From Tissierellales bacterium (GTDB lineage: Bacteria > Bacillota > Clostridia > Tissierellales > Tissierellaceae), in the NCBI GenBank assembly GCA_030146915.1, contig JASLAT010000011.1, positions 5,344 to 69,343 on the forward strand: 64,000 nt of DNA, written 5' to 3'. Shown piece by piece: positions 17,255 through 26,511 of the stretch. A program made the translations under genes and the position numbers. The notes beneath the pieces were generated by a model. It was not told where the DNA came from. It did not search any database and was given only the letters and a program-made list of their open reading frames with translations. Within the stretch, counting starts at the first letter, position 1; each line of letters opens with the position of its first letter.

Positions 17255-18115
17255 TTAAATACCTCTTTCAGACATGATTGTTTTTATTTCATCTTCATTT
17301 ATACCAACCATAGCTTCACCTATATCTTCTGATAGTTCAGCTATTACTTTTGGATTATCATAGTTTTTTACAGCTTTAACTATGGCTTCTGCTCTCTTTT
17401 TAGGGTCACCTGACTTAAATATACCTGAACCTACAAATACTCCTTCAGCTCCTAATTGCATCATAAGAGCAGCATCTGCTGGTGTAGCAATTCCACCTGC
17501 TGAAAAATTAATCACAGGTAACTTTTTATTTTTATGAACATATTTTACCAAAGAATAAGATACTCCTAGTTCTTTTGCAAGATTATAAAGTTCATCCTCC
17601 CTTTTACTAGTTATTTGGCCAATTCCCTTATTAATTTCTCTCATATGTGTAACTGCTTGTGAAACATCTCCTGTCCCCGGCTCTCCTTTAGTTCTTATCA
17701 TGTTGGCTCCTTCTTCAATCCTTCTCAATGCTTCTGATATATTCCTTGCACCACATACAAAAGGAGTTTTAAACTCATGTTTATTTATATGATAGGTATA
17801 ATCTGCTGGGGATAATACTTCTGATTCATCTATGTAGTCTACATTAATGGCATCTAAGATTTGTGCTTCAACAAAATGTCCTATTCTAACTTTTGCCATT
17901 ACTGGAATACTCACCACTTCCTGAATCTCTTTAATCATTTTAGGATCGCTCATTCTAGAAATTCCTCCAGCTTCTCTTATATCAGCAGGTATTCTCTCTA
18001 AAGCCATAACCGCAACAGCACCAGCTTCTTGGGCTAGTATAGCCTGTTCTTTAGTAGTAACGTCCATAATAACACCATTTTTAAACTTTTGGCTAATTTC
18101 TTTTCTTTTATCCAT
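17255..18115 (-). CDS. pdxS: pyridoxal 5'-phosphate synthase lyase subunit PdxS
   Basis: PdxS builds PLP from ribose 5-phosphate, glyceraldehyde 3-phosphate and ammonia. The protein is full length (286). It has the expected order: VIMDVTTKEQA near the N-terminus, VMALERIPADIR, then MAKVRIGHFVEAQIL with the Lys that binds the sugar, MIRTKGEPGTGDVSQA with the second Lys, and FSAGGIATPADAALMMQLG. No pdxT glutaminase follows, whereas they are usually adjacent. It is transcribed divergently from the MocR regulator at 18230, the common arrangement for PdxR control of pdxST. Confidence 0.97.
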   Translation of the reverse strand: MDKRKEISQKFKNGVIMDVTTKEQAILAQEAGAVAVMALERIPADIREAGGISRMSDPKMIKEIQEVVSIPVMAKVRIGHFVEAQILDAINVDYIDESEVLSPADYTYHINKHEFKTPFVCGARNISEALRRIEEGANMIRTKGEPGTGDVSQAVTHMREINKGIGQITSKREDELYNLAKELGVSYSLVKYVHKNKKLPVINFSAGGIATPADAALMMQLGAEGVFVGSGIFKSGDPKKRAEAIVKAVKNYDNPKVIAELSEDIGEAMVGINEDEIKTIMSERGI

Positions 18116-18162
18116 ATAGTATACCCTCCATCTTTTATTTTACTATCTTCGAACATTATTAT

Positions 18163-18202
18163 ATACTTAATCTGATACTCTAATAAGTATCAATTTAAGT
18201 AT
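18163..18202. promoter_or_regulatory. candidate PdxR operator repeats
   Basis: Between pdxS and the MocR gene the motif TAAGTAT occurs twice in direct orientation (18184-18190 and 18196-18202, 12 bp apart) and once inverted as ATACTTA (18163-18169). MocR regulators commonly bind repeated half-sites in such divergent promoters. Binding is inferred. Confidence 0.45.
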
Positions 18203-18229
18203 TTTTTAAGGTACCAGAAGGAGGATACT

Positions 18230-19642
18230 ATGATAAGTCCACATTTAAACTTAAAATCTAATACACCTATTTATATTCAATTATATGCATTTATAAAAAA
18301 AGAGATTCAGTTTGGTTTCATGAAAGAAAACTCAAAACTACCGTCAAAAAGAAATCTTGCTCAACATCTTGGTATAAGTGTAAACACTATAACTAAATCA
18401 TATGAATTACTTATAGATGAAGGTTATATTTACTCACAAGAAAGAATTGGATACTTTGTATCAAGTATAGACAATTTAGCACAACTTAGCATTGATAAAA
18501 AAGAAATAAATACAAACTCGAATAAAACTTCTAATAAATTCCATGGTATAAAATGTAATTTTAAAATTAATAATATAGATAATGACTATTTTCCACTATC
18601 TATTTGGAGAAAAATAACCTCAAATATTATTAATAATCATAGTGAAGAGTTACTTCATCAAGCAGATAATAGAGGTCTATTTAGACTTAGATATGATATA
18701 TCTAGGTATCTAAAGCAATCTAGGGGTGTTAAAGTTAATCCTAATAATATAATTATTGGATCTGGTATGGAATATCTTTTACAAATTCTACTCTACCTTT
18801 TACCAAGTGATTCTAGTTTTGCTATGGAGAATCCTGGTTATAAAGATATCTTGAAACTTTTTACTCTAAATTCTATTAATTGTGATGCTATCAGTTTAGA
18901 TAGAAATGGTATCAAAATAAATGATTTAAAAAAATCCATGGCTAATATAGTTTTAGTTACCCCATCACATCAATTTCCTACTGGAATTATTATGCCTATA
19001 AATAGGAGACTTCAACTTTTAAACTGGTCTAATACTAGTAGTAATAATTTTATAATAGAAGACGATCATGATAGTGAATTTAAGTACTATGGTAAACCAA
19101 TACCAGCGTTAAAAAGTCTAGATACTAGAGATAAGGTTATATATATAGGGAATTTTTCTAAATCTATTTCACCTTTTTTAAGGGTAAGTTATATGATACT
19201 TCCAGAAAAACTTATTAAGAATTATGAAAAGAAGGTACCATTTTTGACCTGTCCAGTGTCTAATTTGACACAATTAACTTTGGCGAAGTTTATGGAAGAA
19301 GGTTACTTTGAAAGACATATAAACCGAATGAGAAAAATTTATAATAAAAAAAGAATCTATTTATCTAATATTCTCAAAAACTACGAAAATATTAAAGTTA
19401 TAGATTCTAAAGCTGGACTACACTTTATCCTTAAAATTAAAACTAACAAATCTGAAAAAGAACTATTAAAAACAGCTGCACAAAATAACGTTCTCATAGA
19501 GAGCTTAAGTTCATATTACTATAGCAAACAAGATAAAGATGAATATCCTAAGATAGTATTGGGATATGGTAACTTTAAGAAGACTATGAAAGATAGTTTA
19601 AAAAATATATTAAATAGTTGGAATACTATTAGCTATCTATAA
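18230..19642 (+). CDS. MocR/GntR-family PLP-dependent regulator, PdxR-like
   Basis: An N-terminal GntR winged helix (residues about 8-75, with LPSKRNLAQHLGISVNTITKSYELL) is fused to a fold-type I aminotransferase-like domain. The PLP region includes VTPSHQFPTGIIMP, IIEDDHDSEFKY and the Schiff-base Lys in GNFSKSISPFLRVSYM. The divergent neighbour pdxS makes it very probably a PLP-sensing PdxR-type regulator. The RBS is AAGGAGG. Its 3' end overlaps the convergent oppF-like gene by 10 nt. Confidence 0.88.
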   Translation: MISPHLNLKSNTPIYIQLYAFIKKEIQFGFMKENSKLPSKRNLAQHLGISVNTITKSYELLIDEGYIYSQERIGYFVSSIDNLAQLSIDKKEINTNSNKTSNKFHGIKCNFKINNIDNDYFPLSIWRKITSNIINNHSEELLHQADNRGLFRLRYDISRYLKQSRGVKVNPNNIIIGSGMEYLLQILLYLLPSDSSFAMENPGYKDILKLFTLNSINCDAISLDRNGIKINDLKKSMANIVLVTPSHQFPTGIIMPINRRLQLLNWSNTSSNNFIIEDDHDSEFKYYGKPIPALKSLDTRDKVIYIGNFSKSISPFLRVSYMILPEKLIKNYEKKVPFLTCPVSNLTQLTLAKFMEEGYFERHINRMRKIYNKKRIYLSNILKNYENIKVIDSKAGLHFILKIKTNKSEKELLKTAAQNNVLIESLSSYYYSKQDKDEYPKIVLGYGNFKKTMKDSLKNILNSWNTISYL

Positions 19643-20565
19643 AGAAAACATCTTACTTTAGTACCACTATGTGAAATATATTCATCTGGAATCTCTTTAA
19701 AACATATATCCATCCTATAAGGACATCTATCTACATATTCACAATAGTTTTTACCAAGATTTGTTATGTCTACTTCTTCTATATATTTCTCTTCAAATTT
19801 ATTAAAGCTTGATTCCAATAGTTCTTTAGTATAAGGATGTTGGGGATTTTTATATATTGATTCAACATCCCCAATTTCTACTATTCTTCCATAAAACATG
19901 ACCGCTACCCTGTCTGCTATATAATAGCAAACATTTAAATCATGAGTTATAAAAATCATTGTTAGATTAAAATCTTTTTTAATCTCCTGTAGAAGGTTTA
20001 AAATTTGTGCTTGAATTGATAAGTCTAAAGCACTTACTGGCTCATCAGCTATTATTAATTCGGGATTATTCATAAGAGAACAAAGTATAGATATTCTTTG
20101 AGCTTGTCCACCTGACAAGCTATATGGATATAAATCCAAATAAGATTCTGATAATCCTACTAAACCTAACATATCTTTTGCCTTATCTTTTCTTTCAGAC
20201 CTAGTAAGGTTACTATGAACTTTTAAAGGTTCTTCCAAAAGCCAACCTATCTTTTTTCTATAGTTTAATGCAGACTTTGAGTCTTGAAATATATACTGCA
20301 TCTCTTTTTTAAGCTTTCTTTTCTCACTATTTTTTATAGAATTTATGTCTTTATTCTTATAACATACTTTTCCGCTATCCGCTTCTTCTAATTGTATTAA
20401 AATTTTACCTAAAGTAGATTTACCGCACCCACTTTCTCCCACAAGACCTAATACTTCCTCTTCATAAACCGTCAAATCTAGATCTTTTATTATATGAATT
20501 TTATCATTTCTTGCTCTTCTAAAAGATTTATTTATTTTACTACAAGTTAAAATAATATCAGACAA
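19633..20565 (-). CDS. oligopeptide/dipeptide ABC transporter ATP-binding protein (OppF/DppF-like)
   Basis: Second ATPase of the Opp/Dpp system. Walker A GESGCGKST (around residue 40), signature SGGQAQR, Walker B LIIADEPVSALD. The C-terminal oligopeptide-transporter extension is present, with the Cys cluster in CEYVDRCPYRMDIC. Last gene of the five-gene operon. It starts at TTG overlapping the oppD-like stop, so translation is coupled. Confidence 0.92.
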   Translation of the reverse strand: MSDIILTCSKINKSFRRARNDKIHIIKDLDLTVYEEEVLGLVGESGCGKSTLGKILIQLEEADSGKVCYKNKDINSIKNSEKRKLKKEMQYIFQDSKSALNYRKKIGWLLEEPLKVHSNLTRSERKDKAKDMLGLVGLSESYLDLYPYSLSGGQAQRISILCSLMNNPELIIADEPVSALDLSIQAQILNLLQEIKKDFNLTMIFITHDLNVCYYIADRVAVMFYGRIVEIGDVESIYKNPQHPYTKELLESSFNKFEEKYIEEVDITNLGKNYCEYVDRCPYRMDICFKEIPDEYISHSGTKVRCFLYR

Positions 20566-21526
20566 TTTCTTCCCTACTTTCTAAACAATAAGAATAGTGA
20601 TCATCACTTATCCTTACACGCGGAATTTTTATTTCTAAGCACTCATTAGTCCTATATTCACATCTAGGATAGAAAGGACAGTTTTCTTTTTCCTCTCTAA
20701 TAGAAGGCACTCTTCCTTTTATAGTAGGTATATATTCTCCTTTATTAGCATTTTCTGGTAAAGATGCTAATAAGGCCTTTGTGTAAGGATGTGCTGGGTT
20801 ATTAAAAACTTCATTTATATTGCCTTCTTCCATAACCTTTCCAGTATATAAGACAAGTACCCTATCACTCATATAATTTATCAATCTTAAATCATGTGAA
20901 ATTACAATTAGACTAGTTTTATATTTATTTCTTAATGTATTAAGTATATTTAAAATTTTATTTTGAACCACCATATCCAAAGCTGTTGTTGCTTCATCTG
21001 CTATCAATAATTTTGGTTTGTTTAAGATTGCCATTCCTATTAAAATTCTTTGTCTTTGTCCACCACTAAACTGATGAGGATACTTATGCATATTAGTTTC
21101 TGGATAAGATATATCAACTTCCCTTAGCACTTCTAATATCCTACTCTTCACGTCTTTTTTACTTATATTTCTATTATGAATAACTAGCATTTCTTTCATC
21201 TGTTCATATATGGTAAGAAGAGGATTGAGCATATTCATAGGATCTTGAAATATAATACCAATCTCACTTCCTAAAAGCTTCCTTCGAGATTTAAAATCTA
21301 ACTTCAATAAATCTCGACCTTGAAAATTTATCTCCCCTGTTTTAATAGAAAAATTTTTATGTAATAAACCAGCTATAGCTAAAGCTGTAACACTTTTCCC
21401 AGAGCCAGACTCTCCTACTATACCTAAAGATTCTCCTTTGTTAAGTTCTAAATTTAAATCTTCTATTACCTTATACATTTTTCCTTTGCTCTTTACATCG
21501 ATATTTAAATTTTTTACTTTCAACAT
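20558..21526 (-). CDS. oligopeptide/dipeptide ABC transporter ATP-binding protein (OppD/DppD-like)
   Basis: First ATPase of the system. Walker A GESGSGKSVTA, Q-loop IIFQDPMNMLNP, signature SGGQRQRI, Walker B LLIADEATTALD. The C-terminal extension carries Cys residues (CPFYPRCEYRTNEC) as in OppD and NikD proteins. It begins 2 nt after the permease gene and overlaps the next ATPase gene by 8 nt. Confidence 0.92.
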   Translation of the reverse strand: MLKVKNLNIDVKSKGKMYKVIEDLNLELNKGESLGIVGESGSGKSVTALAIAGLLHKNFSIKTGEINFQGRDLLKLDFKSRRKLLGSEIGIIFQDPMNMLNPLLTIYEQMKEMLVIHNRNISKKDVKSRILEVLREVDISYPETNMHKYPHQFSGGQRQRILIGMAILNKPKLLIADEATTALDMVVQNKILNILNTLRNKYKTSLIVISHDLRLINYMSDRVLVLYTGKVMEEGNINEVFNNPAHPYTKALLASLPENANKGEYIPTIKGRVPSIREEKENCPFYPRCEYRTNECLEIKIPRVRISDDHYSYCLESREEIV

Positions 21527-21528
21527 AA

Positions 21529-22353
21529 CTATATCTCCCTTACATTTAACACTTCTCTTAATCCTTCAGACAACAGATTAAAAGCAATAACAAAAATAGT
21601 TATCATAATTCCTGGTATTATTGCAGTTAATGGACTACTTATTATCGAAGATTGAGCTCTTGTTAACATATTACCCCAACTTGGATCAGGCGGCTGAACT
21701 CCCAATCCTAAATAACTTAAGCCTGTTTCTGCCATTATTGAACTAGAAAACTTCATAGCTGCACTTACTAAAATTATAGGTATTAAATCTGGTAATATAT
21801 GCATAAATATTATTCTTATATGACTACATCCCAACCCTTTAGCCCATAAAATGTGGTCTTGATTTTTAAGAGACAATACTTGAGATCTTATAAGTTTAGC
21901 AAAACTAGGGAAATTCATCAATGATATAGCAATTATGGTCTGCTTAGTTCCTCTTCCAAATATAGCTACTATTAAAAGGATCAATACAGTACCTGGAATA
22001 GCCATGAAAACATCTACAAACCTCATCAAAACTTCATCTACCCAACTTCCTATATATCCTGAAACAAGCCCTATTACTATTCCAAATACACTTGAGATTA
22101 ATAGAGTTGTAAATCCAATCATAAAGGTTATCTGTGAACCCTTCATAATTCTCGAAAGAACATCCCTACCTAAATGATCTGTTCCAAATATATGATTTTT
22201 ACTAGGCCCCTGTAATTGTTCACTAGGATTAGAGGATGTCTCGTTAGGAGGATAAGGAGTCCAAAAGAAAGATATAAGAAAAATTATAAATATGATTCCA
22301 ATCAATATGCTTCCTATTATTAAATTTTTATTTCTTAAAATTCTATTTTTCAC
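21529..22353 (-). CDS. oligopeptide/dipeptide ABC transporter permease (OppC/DppC-like)
   Basis: Inner-membrane permease with six transmembrane helices. N-terminal OppC segment NHIFGTDHLGRDVLSR-like (residues about 55-70: HIFGTDHLGRDVLSRI). The EAA-loop interacts with the ATPases (LWAKGLGCSHIRIIFMHILPDLIP). GTG start after an AAGTGA site. It is 4 nt from the upstream permease gene. Confidence 0.92.
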   Translation of the reverse strand: MKNRILRNKNLIIGSILIGIIFIIFLISFFWTPYPPNETSSNPSEQLQGPSKNHIFGTDHLGRDVLSRIMKGSQITFMIGFTTLLISSVFGIVIGLVSGYIGSWVDEVLMRFVDVFMAIPGTVLILLIVAIFGRGTKQTIIAISLMNFPSFAKLIRSQVLSLKNQDHILWAKGLGCSHIRIIFMHILPDLIPIILVSAAMKFSSSIMAETGLSYLGLGVQPPDPSWGNMLTRAQSSIISSPLTAIIPGIMITIFVIAFNLLSEGLREVLNVREI

Positions 22354-22357
22354 TTGG

Positions 22358-23305
22358 TCACTTCCTTAAATCTATTCTTGGGTCTATTATCATATACATA
22401 AAATCTGTTAACAAGTTTATAAGCACTACCAAAACAGAATAAAACAATATTACCGTTTGGGACACAGGATAATCACCTTCTCTTATAGCTGTAACTAAAA
22501 GTGATCCTATTCCCTGTATATTAAATACATTTTCAACTAGTATACTTCCCATAATTAAATTTATTAAAACCATACTCGCTACTGTAACCATAGGAATTAA
22601 AGTATTTATAAATACGTGTGTTTCTAAAATTTTAGTATCCATTATTCCTTTAGATTTAGCTAGCGTAACATAATCCTTAACTTTCTCTTCATTTATTGCA
22701 TTCTTTAAATATCTTATAACTATACTTATATTTCCAACACTTAAAGCAATTGTAGGTAAAGCCAATGATCTCATTGTAAGCCAAGGCTTGGAAAAATCTA
22801 TACTAGACCTTGTTGGAAAAATCTTTAACTTAAAAGAAAAAATCCACATCAGCATTATAGCTAACCAAAAACTTGGAACAGCCATTCCTATTTGAGATAG
22901 AATGTTTAAACTGGTTTCGTATCTACTACCACCCTTCTTTACAAGAAAAAAACTTAAAGGAATTGAGATTAAAGCTGTTAAAAGAATCGAGGAAATTGCT
23001 AATCCTAAACTAACTTTAAATCTCTCTGATATTAAAGATAGAGTTGGTCTATTATATATAAAACTATTACCAAAATCTCCTTTTAATAAATTCTTTATCC
23101 AAATTTTAAATCTTTCAAAAACACTTTTATCTAAATTAAATTCTTTATATAGTTTCTCAGCTAAATCTGGATTTTGATCTATTTCTTCAGCACCTAATTT
23201 AGATAATACCGGATCTCCCGGTATTATCTGAAACATAAAAAATACTACTATACTAATAATACATATAGTTACTAAACCACTAATACACTTTTCTACTAAT
23301 CTCAT
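22358..23305 (-). CDS. oligopeptide/dipeptide ABC transporter permease (OppB/DppB-like)
   Basis: Partner permease, with the N-terminal FQIIPGDPVLSKLG motif of the OppB/DppB/NikB family, six transmembrane helices and the EAA-loop (YVTLAKSKGIMDTKILETHVFINTLIP). AAAGGAG lies 7 nt before ATG. It directly follows the binding-protein gene. Confidence 0.92.
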   Translation of the reverse strand: MRLVEKCISGLVTICIISIVVFFMFQIIPGDPVLSKLGAEEIDQNPDLAEKLYKEFNLDKSVFERFKIWIKNLLKGDFGNSFIYNRPTLSLISERFKVSLGLAISSILLTALISIPLSFFLVKKGGSRYETSLNILSQIGMAVPSFWLAIMLMWIFSFKLKIFPTRSSIDFSKPWLTMRSLALPTIALSVGNISIVIRYLKNAINEEKVKDYVTLAKSKGIMDTKILETHVFINTLIPMVTVASMVLINLIMGSILVENVFNIQGIGSLLVTAIREGDYPVSQTVILFYSVLVVLINLLTDFMYMIIDPRIDLRK

Positions 23306-23307
23306 TT

Positions 23308-24855
23308 TTATCTCCTTTTAATGGATGAAATGTCTACATAAGCAAAAGGGTAATTTTTATAGCCTGTATATCCTTCTCCTAGGGCTACTGATCTACCTGG
23401 ATCAATTGTAAATACTCCTACAGCATCCTTAGTTAAGATCTCTTGTAATTCCTTATATATCTCTACTGACTCTTTATGATCAATATTCATCTGTGCCTCT
23501 ACTAGTAATTTATCATATCTCTCATTACTAAATCCAGGCATGTTACCAGATTGACCAGTTTCATATCTTGATAAAACTTTAAAAGGTTCAGGATACCCAA
23601 CTACATTCAATAAGGCAAGGTCAAAATCATGTCCTACATAAACTTCTTCGTAGAAATTGTTCCAAGGCATTGCAACATTCTTAACCTTAATACCAACTTT
23701 CTCTAAATCTTCTATAATTAATGCAGCTATATCCTGCTCTACTTCATTTTGCACAACTGTTTTTAATTCTAATTCAATACCATTTTCATATCCCGATTTT
23801 TTCAAATAATGTTTAGCTTTTTCAATATCATATTCATAATAATTTTTTAGCTCTGAATTATAATATTCCTCTAAAAAAGGAGTTAGGTGTGAATCTAATA
23901 TTACTCCTTTACCATTAGATATTGCCTTTAACATTTTTTCTTTATTTATAGCATGATTGATAGCTACTCTTAAATCTTTATTTTCAAAAATTCTTCCTTT
24001 TCTTTGATTCATATACATAACTCTAACATCATTACTTAAGCTATCAACAATTTCATAACCATCAGATTTTACCTTATCATAACTTTCATTATTTAATTCT
24101 AATAAATCAACTTCTCCTGAATAAAAAGCTAACGGTATAGTAGCTTGATCTGAGTATTTTCTAAATTCCACTAACTCTATTTCTGGTAACTCTCCATAGT
24201 AATCTTCAAATCTTTCAAAGTTTATATTACTACCTGGAGTATGTGACACAAATTTATAAGGTCCTACACCTATAGGATGTTCTCTTTGCTCAAGCTCTGT
24301 ATAATTACTTGGAACTAAAAATCCATCAGCTAAACTATGTTGTGCTGTTAAAACACCAAAACTATTATCTAAGTACACTTTCAAATTTAAATCATCAATT
24401 AATTCAATTTTACCTTTCTTAAATCCTCTTTCTTCATTACCATTTAATAGATTTTGCCAAATGCCTCCCCCAGCTACCATATCTGTAGTTATACCATCTA
24501 CCATCCCTGCTAATCTCTCATATGAATACTTAACATCTTCAGAATTTAACTCCTTTCCATTATGGAATTTGATTCCTGGTTTTAATTTTATATCAAATAT
24601 TATAAAATCATCTTCCATGGATACATCTACACTTTCTGCAATTCCAGGGGTCAACATACCTTTTTCATCATACTTATAAATTCCTTCATTCATATTCCTT
24701 AATACTCTTTTACTATTAGCTGCTACCTCACCTAGTGGAGATAATACTAGTATATCCGTGGGATAAGTTGCCACAAAGGCTTCCTTATCTCCATCATCTC
24801 CACATCCTGTTATCAGTAAAATAACAATTAAAAGAACTAACGTGATCTTTTTCAT
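23308..24855 (-). CDS. ABC transporter substrate-binding lipoprotein, OppA/DppA/NikA family (SBP_bac_5)
   Basis: A signal peptide ends in a lipobox (LLITGC, Cys18), so the mature protein is a membrane-anchored lipoprotein. The family 5 binding fold is evident: IAESVDVSMEDDFIIFDIKLKPGIKFHNGKELNSEDVKYSYERL near the N-terminus, then HPIGVGPYKF. Length 515 is typical. First gene of the operon, behind a strong promoter and a leader with a premature terminator. Ligand is most likely peptides; nickel or another small ligand cannot be excluded. Confidence 0.9.
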   Translation of the reverse strand: MKKITLVLLIVILLITGCGDDGDKEAFVATYPTDILVLSPLGEVAANSKRVLRNMNEGIYKYDEKGMLTPGIAESVDVSMEDDFIIFDIKLKPGIKFHNGKELNSEDVKYSYERLAGMVDGITTDMVAGGGIWQNLLNGNEERGFKKGKIELIDDLNLKVYLDNSFGVLTAQHSLADGFLVPSNYTELEQREHPIGVGPYKFVSHTPGSNINFERFEDYYGELPEIELVEFRKYSDQATIPLAFYSGEVDLLELNNESYDKVKSDGYEIVDSLSNDVRVMYMNQRKGRIFENKDLRVAINHAINKEKMLKAISNGKGVILDSHLTPFLEEYYNSELKNYYEYDIEKAKHYLKKSGYENGIELELKTVVQNEVEQDIAALIIEDLEKVGIKVKNVAMPWNNFYEEVYVGHDFDLALLNVVGYPEPFKVLSRYETGQSGNMPGFSNERYDKLLVEAQMNIDHKESVEIYKELQEILTKDAVGVFTIDPGRSVALGEGYTGYKNYPFAYVDISSIKRR

Positions 24856-25036
24856 AAAAACACCTCTAAATTTTATTTACAAATATTCTACTTTTAAAAA
24901 TAAAAAAACTTTTTGTAATTGGACACAAAAAGCCTAGGGAATTTTTTCCGTCTCTATCCATAAGGCTTAAAGCAGAATAATATGTATTCAATTATTATAT
25001 TTACATTATATTTGTACGGTTTGTTAAAATACCGTC
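24856..25036 (-). promoter_or_regulatory. 5' leader of the opp-like operon with premature terminator
   Basis: The non-coding leader between the promoter and the binding-protein gene. Near its 5' end ACGGT pairs with ACCGT. Further on, AAGCCTTA pairs with TAGGCTT (arms at 24961-24968 and 24930-24936) enclosing an inner GGAA/TTCC hairpin, followed by five T: a Rho-independent terminator before the coding sequence. This layout fits an attenuator or riboswitch. I cannot match the aptamer part to a known class. Confidence 0.5.
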
Positions 25037-25042
25037 AAAGTA

Positions 25043-25070
25043 ATTATAACATAATTTATAAGCTATTCAA
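25043..25070 (-). promoter_or_regulatory. promoter of the opp-like operon
   Basis: Minus-strand TTGAAT (25065-25070), 16-bp spacer, TATAAT (25043-25048). Confidence 0.65.
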
Positions 25071-25085
25071 TATTTTTTAAATTAC

Positions 25086-25135
25086 AAACCCTATTATAAC
25101 ATTAAAGACATAATTATCCAGCTATAATAGGGTTT
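25086..25135 (-). terminator. stem-loop after the M18 aminopeptidase gene
   Basis: 13-bp perfect arms (25086-25098 and 25123-25135) around a 24-nt loop, just downstream of the aminopeptidase stop codon. The T-run is weak, so it could also be a processing or stability hairpin. Confidence 0.5.
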
Positions 25136-25159
25136 ATTTAAAATAGTTATTATATTTAT

Positions 25160-26455
25160 TTATAAACTATAGAATTTATTAAATGATTTATATATATATA
25201 AGTTATCATCAATGCCTGCTAACTCCCTTATAGAATGCATAGCCAACATAGGATTTCCAATGTCTACAGAAGATATAGGTAATTGTGTTGATGATATAGG
25301 GCCTATTGTTGATCCTCCCACTAAGTCTGATCTATTTACAAACTTTTGCACAGGAATTTCTAAAGATTTACAGATTCCTTCATATACTGATGCAGAATGA
25401 CTATCAGTCGTATATGCATGATTAGCCGCTATTTTTATTACTGGTCCCTTATTTATTATTGGCCTATTAGTGGGATCTGTTTTATCTAAAAAGTTAGGAT
25501 GTACGGCATGTGCCATATCAGCTGAAATAATAAAAGACTTTTCTAACGCTCTAAAATAATCTTCACGTTCTTTAGATAATCCTATAAATATTCTTTCAAG
25601 TATATATCTTAATAAAGGACTCGCAGCACCTTGCTTTGTACTGCTACCTACTTCCTCATTATCAAATGAAACAAATACTTGTACTCCTGATCCAATTTCT
25701 GTATCTATTAAAGAAATCGCTGAATTGTATGCCATCGCTAAATTATCAAGCTTTGGCACAGAAATAAATTCCTTATTAAAACCAATTATATCCCCTTTTT
25801 CTTTAGGATATAAATAGAGTTCAAAATCTAATATATCACTTGGATCTACAGATAATTTTTTAGATAAACTATCAATAATAAGCCCATCTTCTCTTAAGCT
25901 TTTATCTATCATCCCTAAAATTGGTTGCATATGAATTTGAGGATTTAATTTAAAGCCTTTGTTTACTTCCCTATTCATGTGTATAGCAAGATTAGGTATT
26001 ATTATAGACTCTTCTAAATCTACTAGCCTTTCTTCAGGTCTTAGTAAATCTTTACCTAATATACTCACTTTACCCGCTATTCCTAAAGGTCTATCCAACC
26101 AAGTATTTAAAATTGGACCTCCATAAACTTCAGTATTTACAGATATATAATTAGACTCTTTTGATATCTCTGGATTTGGTTTGATTCTAAATCCAGGTGA
26201 GTCAGTGTGACTAGCTATAATTTTAAATCCATTTTCAACTGGATTATTACCTATCTTAAAAGCAATTATAGCTGACCCATTTTTTACTATATAATACTTT
26301 CCACCCTTCTTTAAACTCCAACTATCAGATAAATCTAGTTTTTTAAAAGACTCTTTTTCAAACATTTCTACTAAATTATTAGTAGCATGAAAAGCTGTAG
26401 GACTATTGTCAATAAAGTCTATTAAGCTATTTGCTAGTTTTATTTTCATATTCAT
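25160..26455 (-). CDS. apeB: M18 family aminopeptidase
   Basis: Aspartyl-aminopeptidase-type zinc enzyme. The metal ligands lie in the expected blocks: ASHTDSPGF (about residue 84), FDNEEVGSSTKQGA, SADMAHAVHPNF, and near the C-terminus QLPISSVDIGNPMLAMHSIREL with the last His. Length 431 is right for the family. I place the start at ATG 26455, 8 nt after AAGGAG; the GTG three codons upstream abuts the SD. Transcribed alone between mrp and the opp-like operon; probably finishes degradation of imported peptides. Confidence 0.93.
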   Translation of the reverse strand: MNMKIKLANSLIDFIDNSPTAFHATNNLVEMFEKESFKKLDLSDSWSLKKGGKYYIVKNGSAIIAFKIGNNPVENGFKIIASHTDSPGFRIKPNPEISKESNYISVNTEVYGGPILNTWLDRPLGIAGKVSILGKDLLRPEERLVDLEESIIIPNLAIHMNREVNKGFKLNPQIHMQPILGMIDKSLREDGLIIDSLSKKLSVDPSDILDFELYLYPKEKGDIIGFNKEFISVPKLDNLAMAYNSAISLIDTEIGSGVQVFVSFDNEEVGSSTKQGAASPLLRYILERIFIGLSKEREDYFRALEKSFIISADMAHAVHPNFLDKTDPTNRPIINKGPVIKIAANHAYTTDSHSASVYEGICKSLEIPVQKFVNRSDLVGGSTIGPISSTQLPISSVDIGNPMLAMHSIRELAGIDDNLYIYKSFNKFYSL

Positions 26456-26493
26456 ATTATCCACTCCTTTTATACATTATAACAAAATAATAA

Positions 26494-26508
26494 GAGGCCC
26501 AGGGCCTC
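26494..26508 (-). terminator. terminator after mrp
   Basis: 7-bp GC-only-core stem (GAGGCCC/GGGCCTC) with a 1-nt centre, immediately after the mrp stop and followed by a T-rich minus-strand flank. Confidence 0.6.
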
Positions 26509-26511
26509 CTA

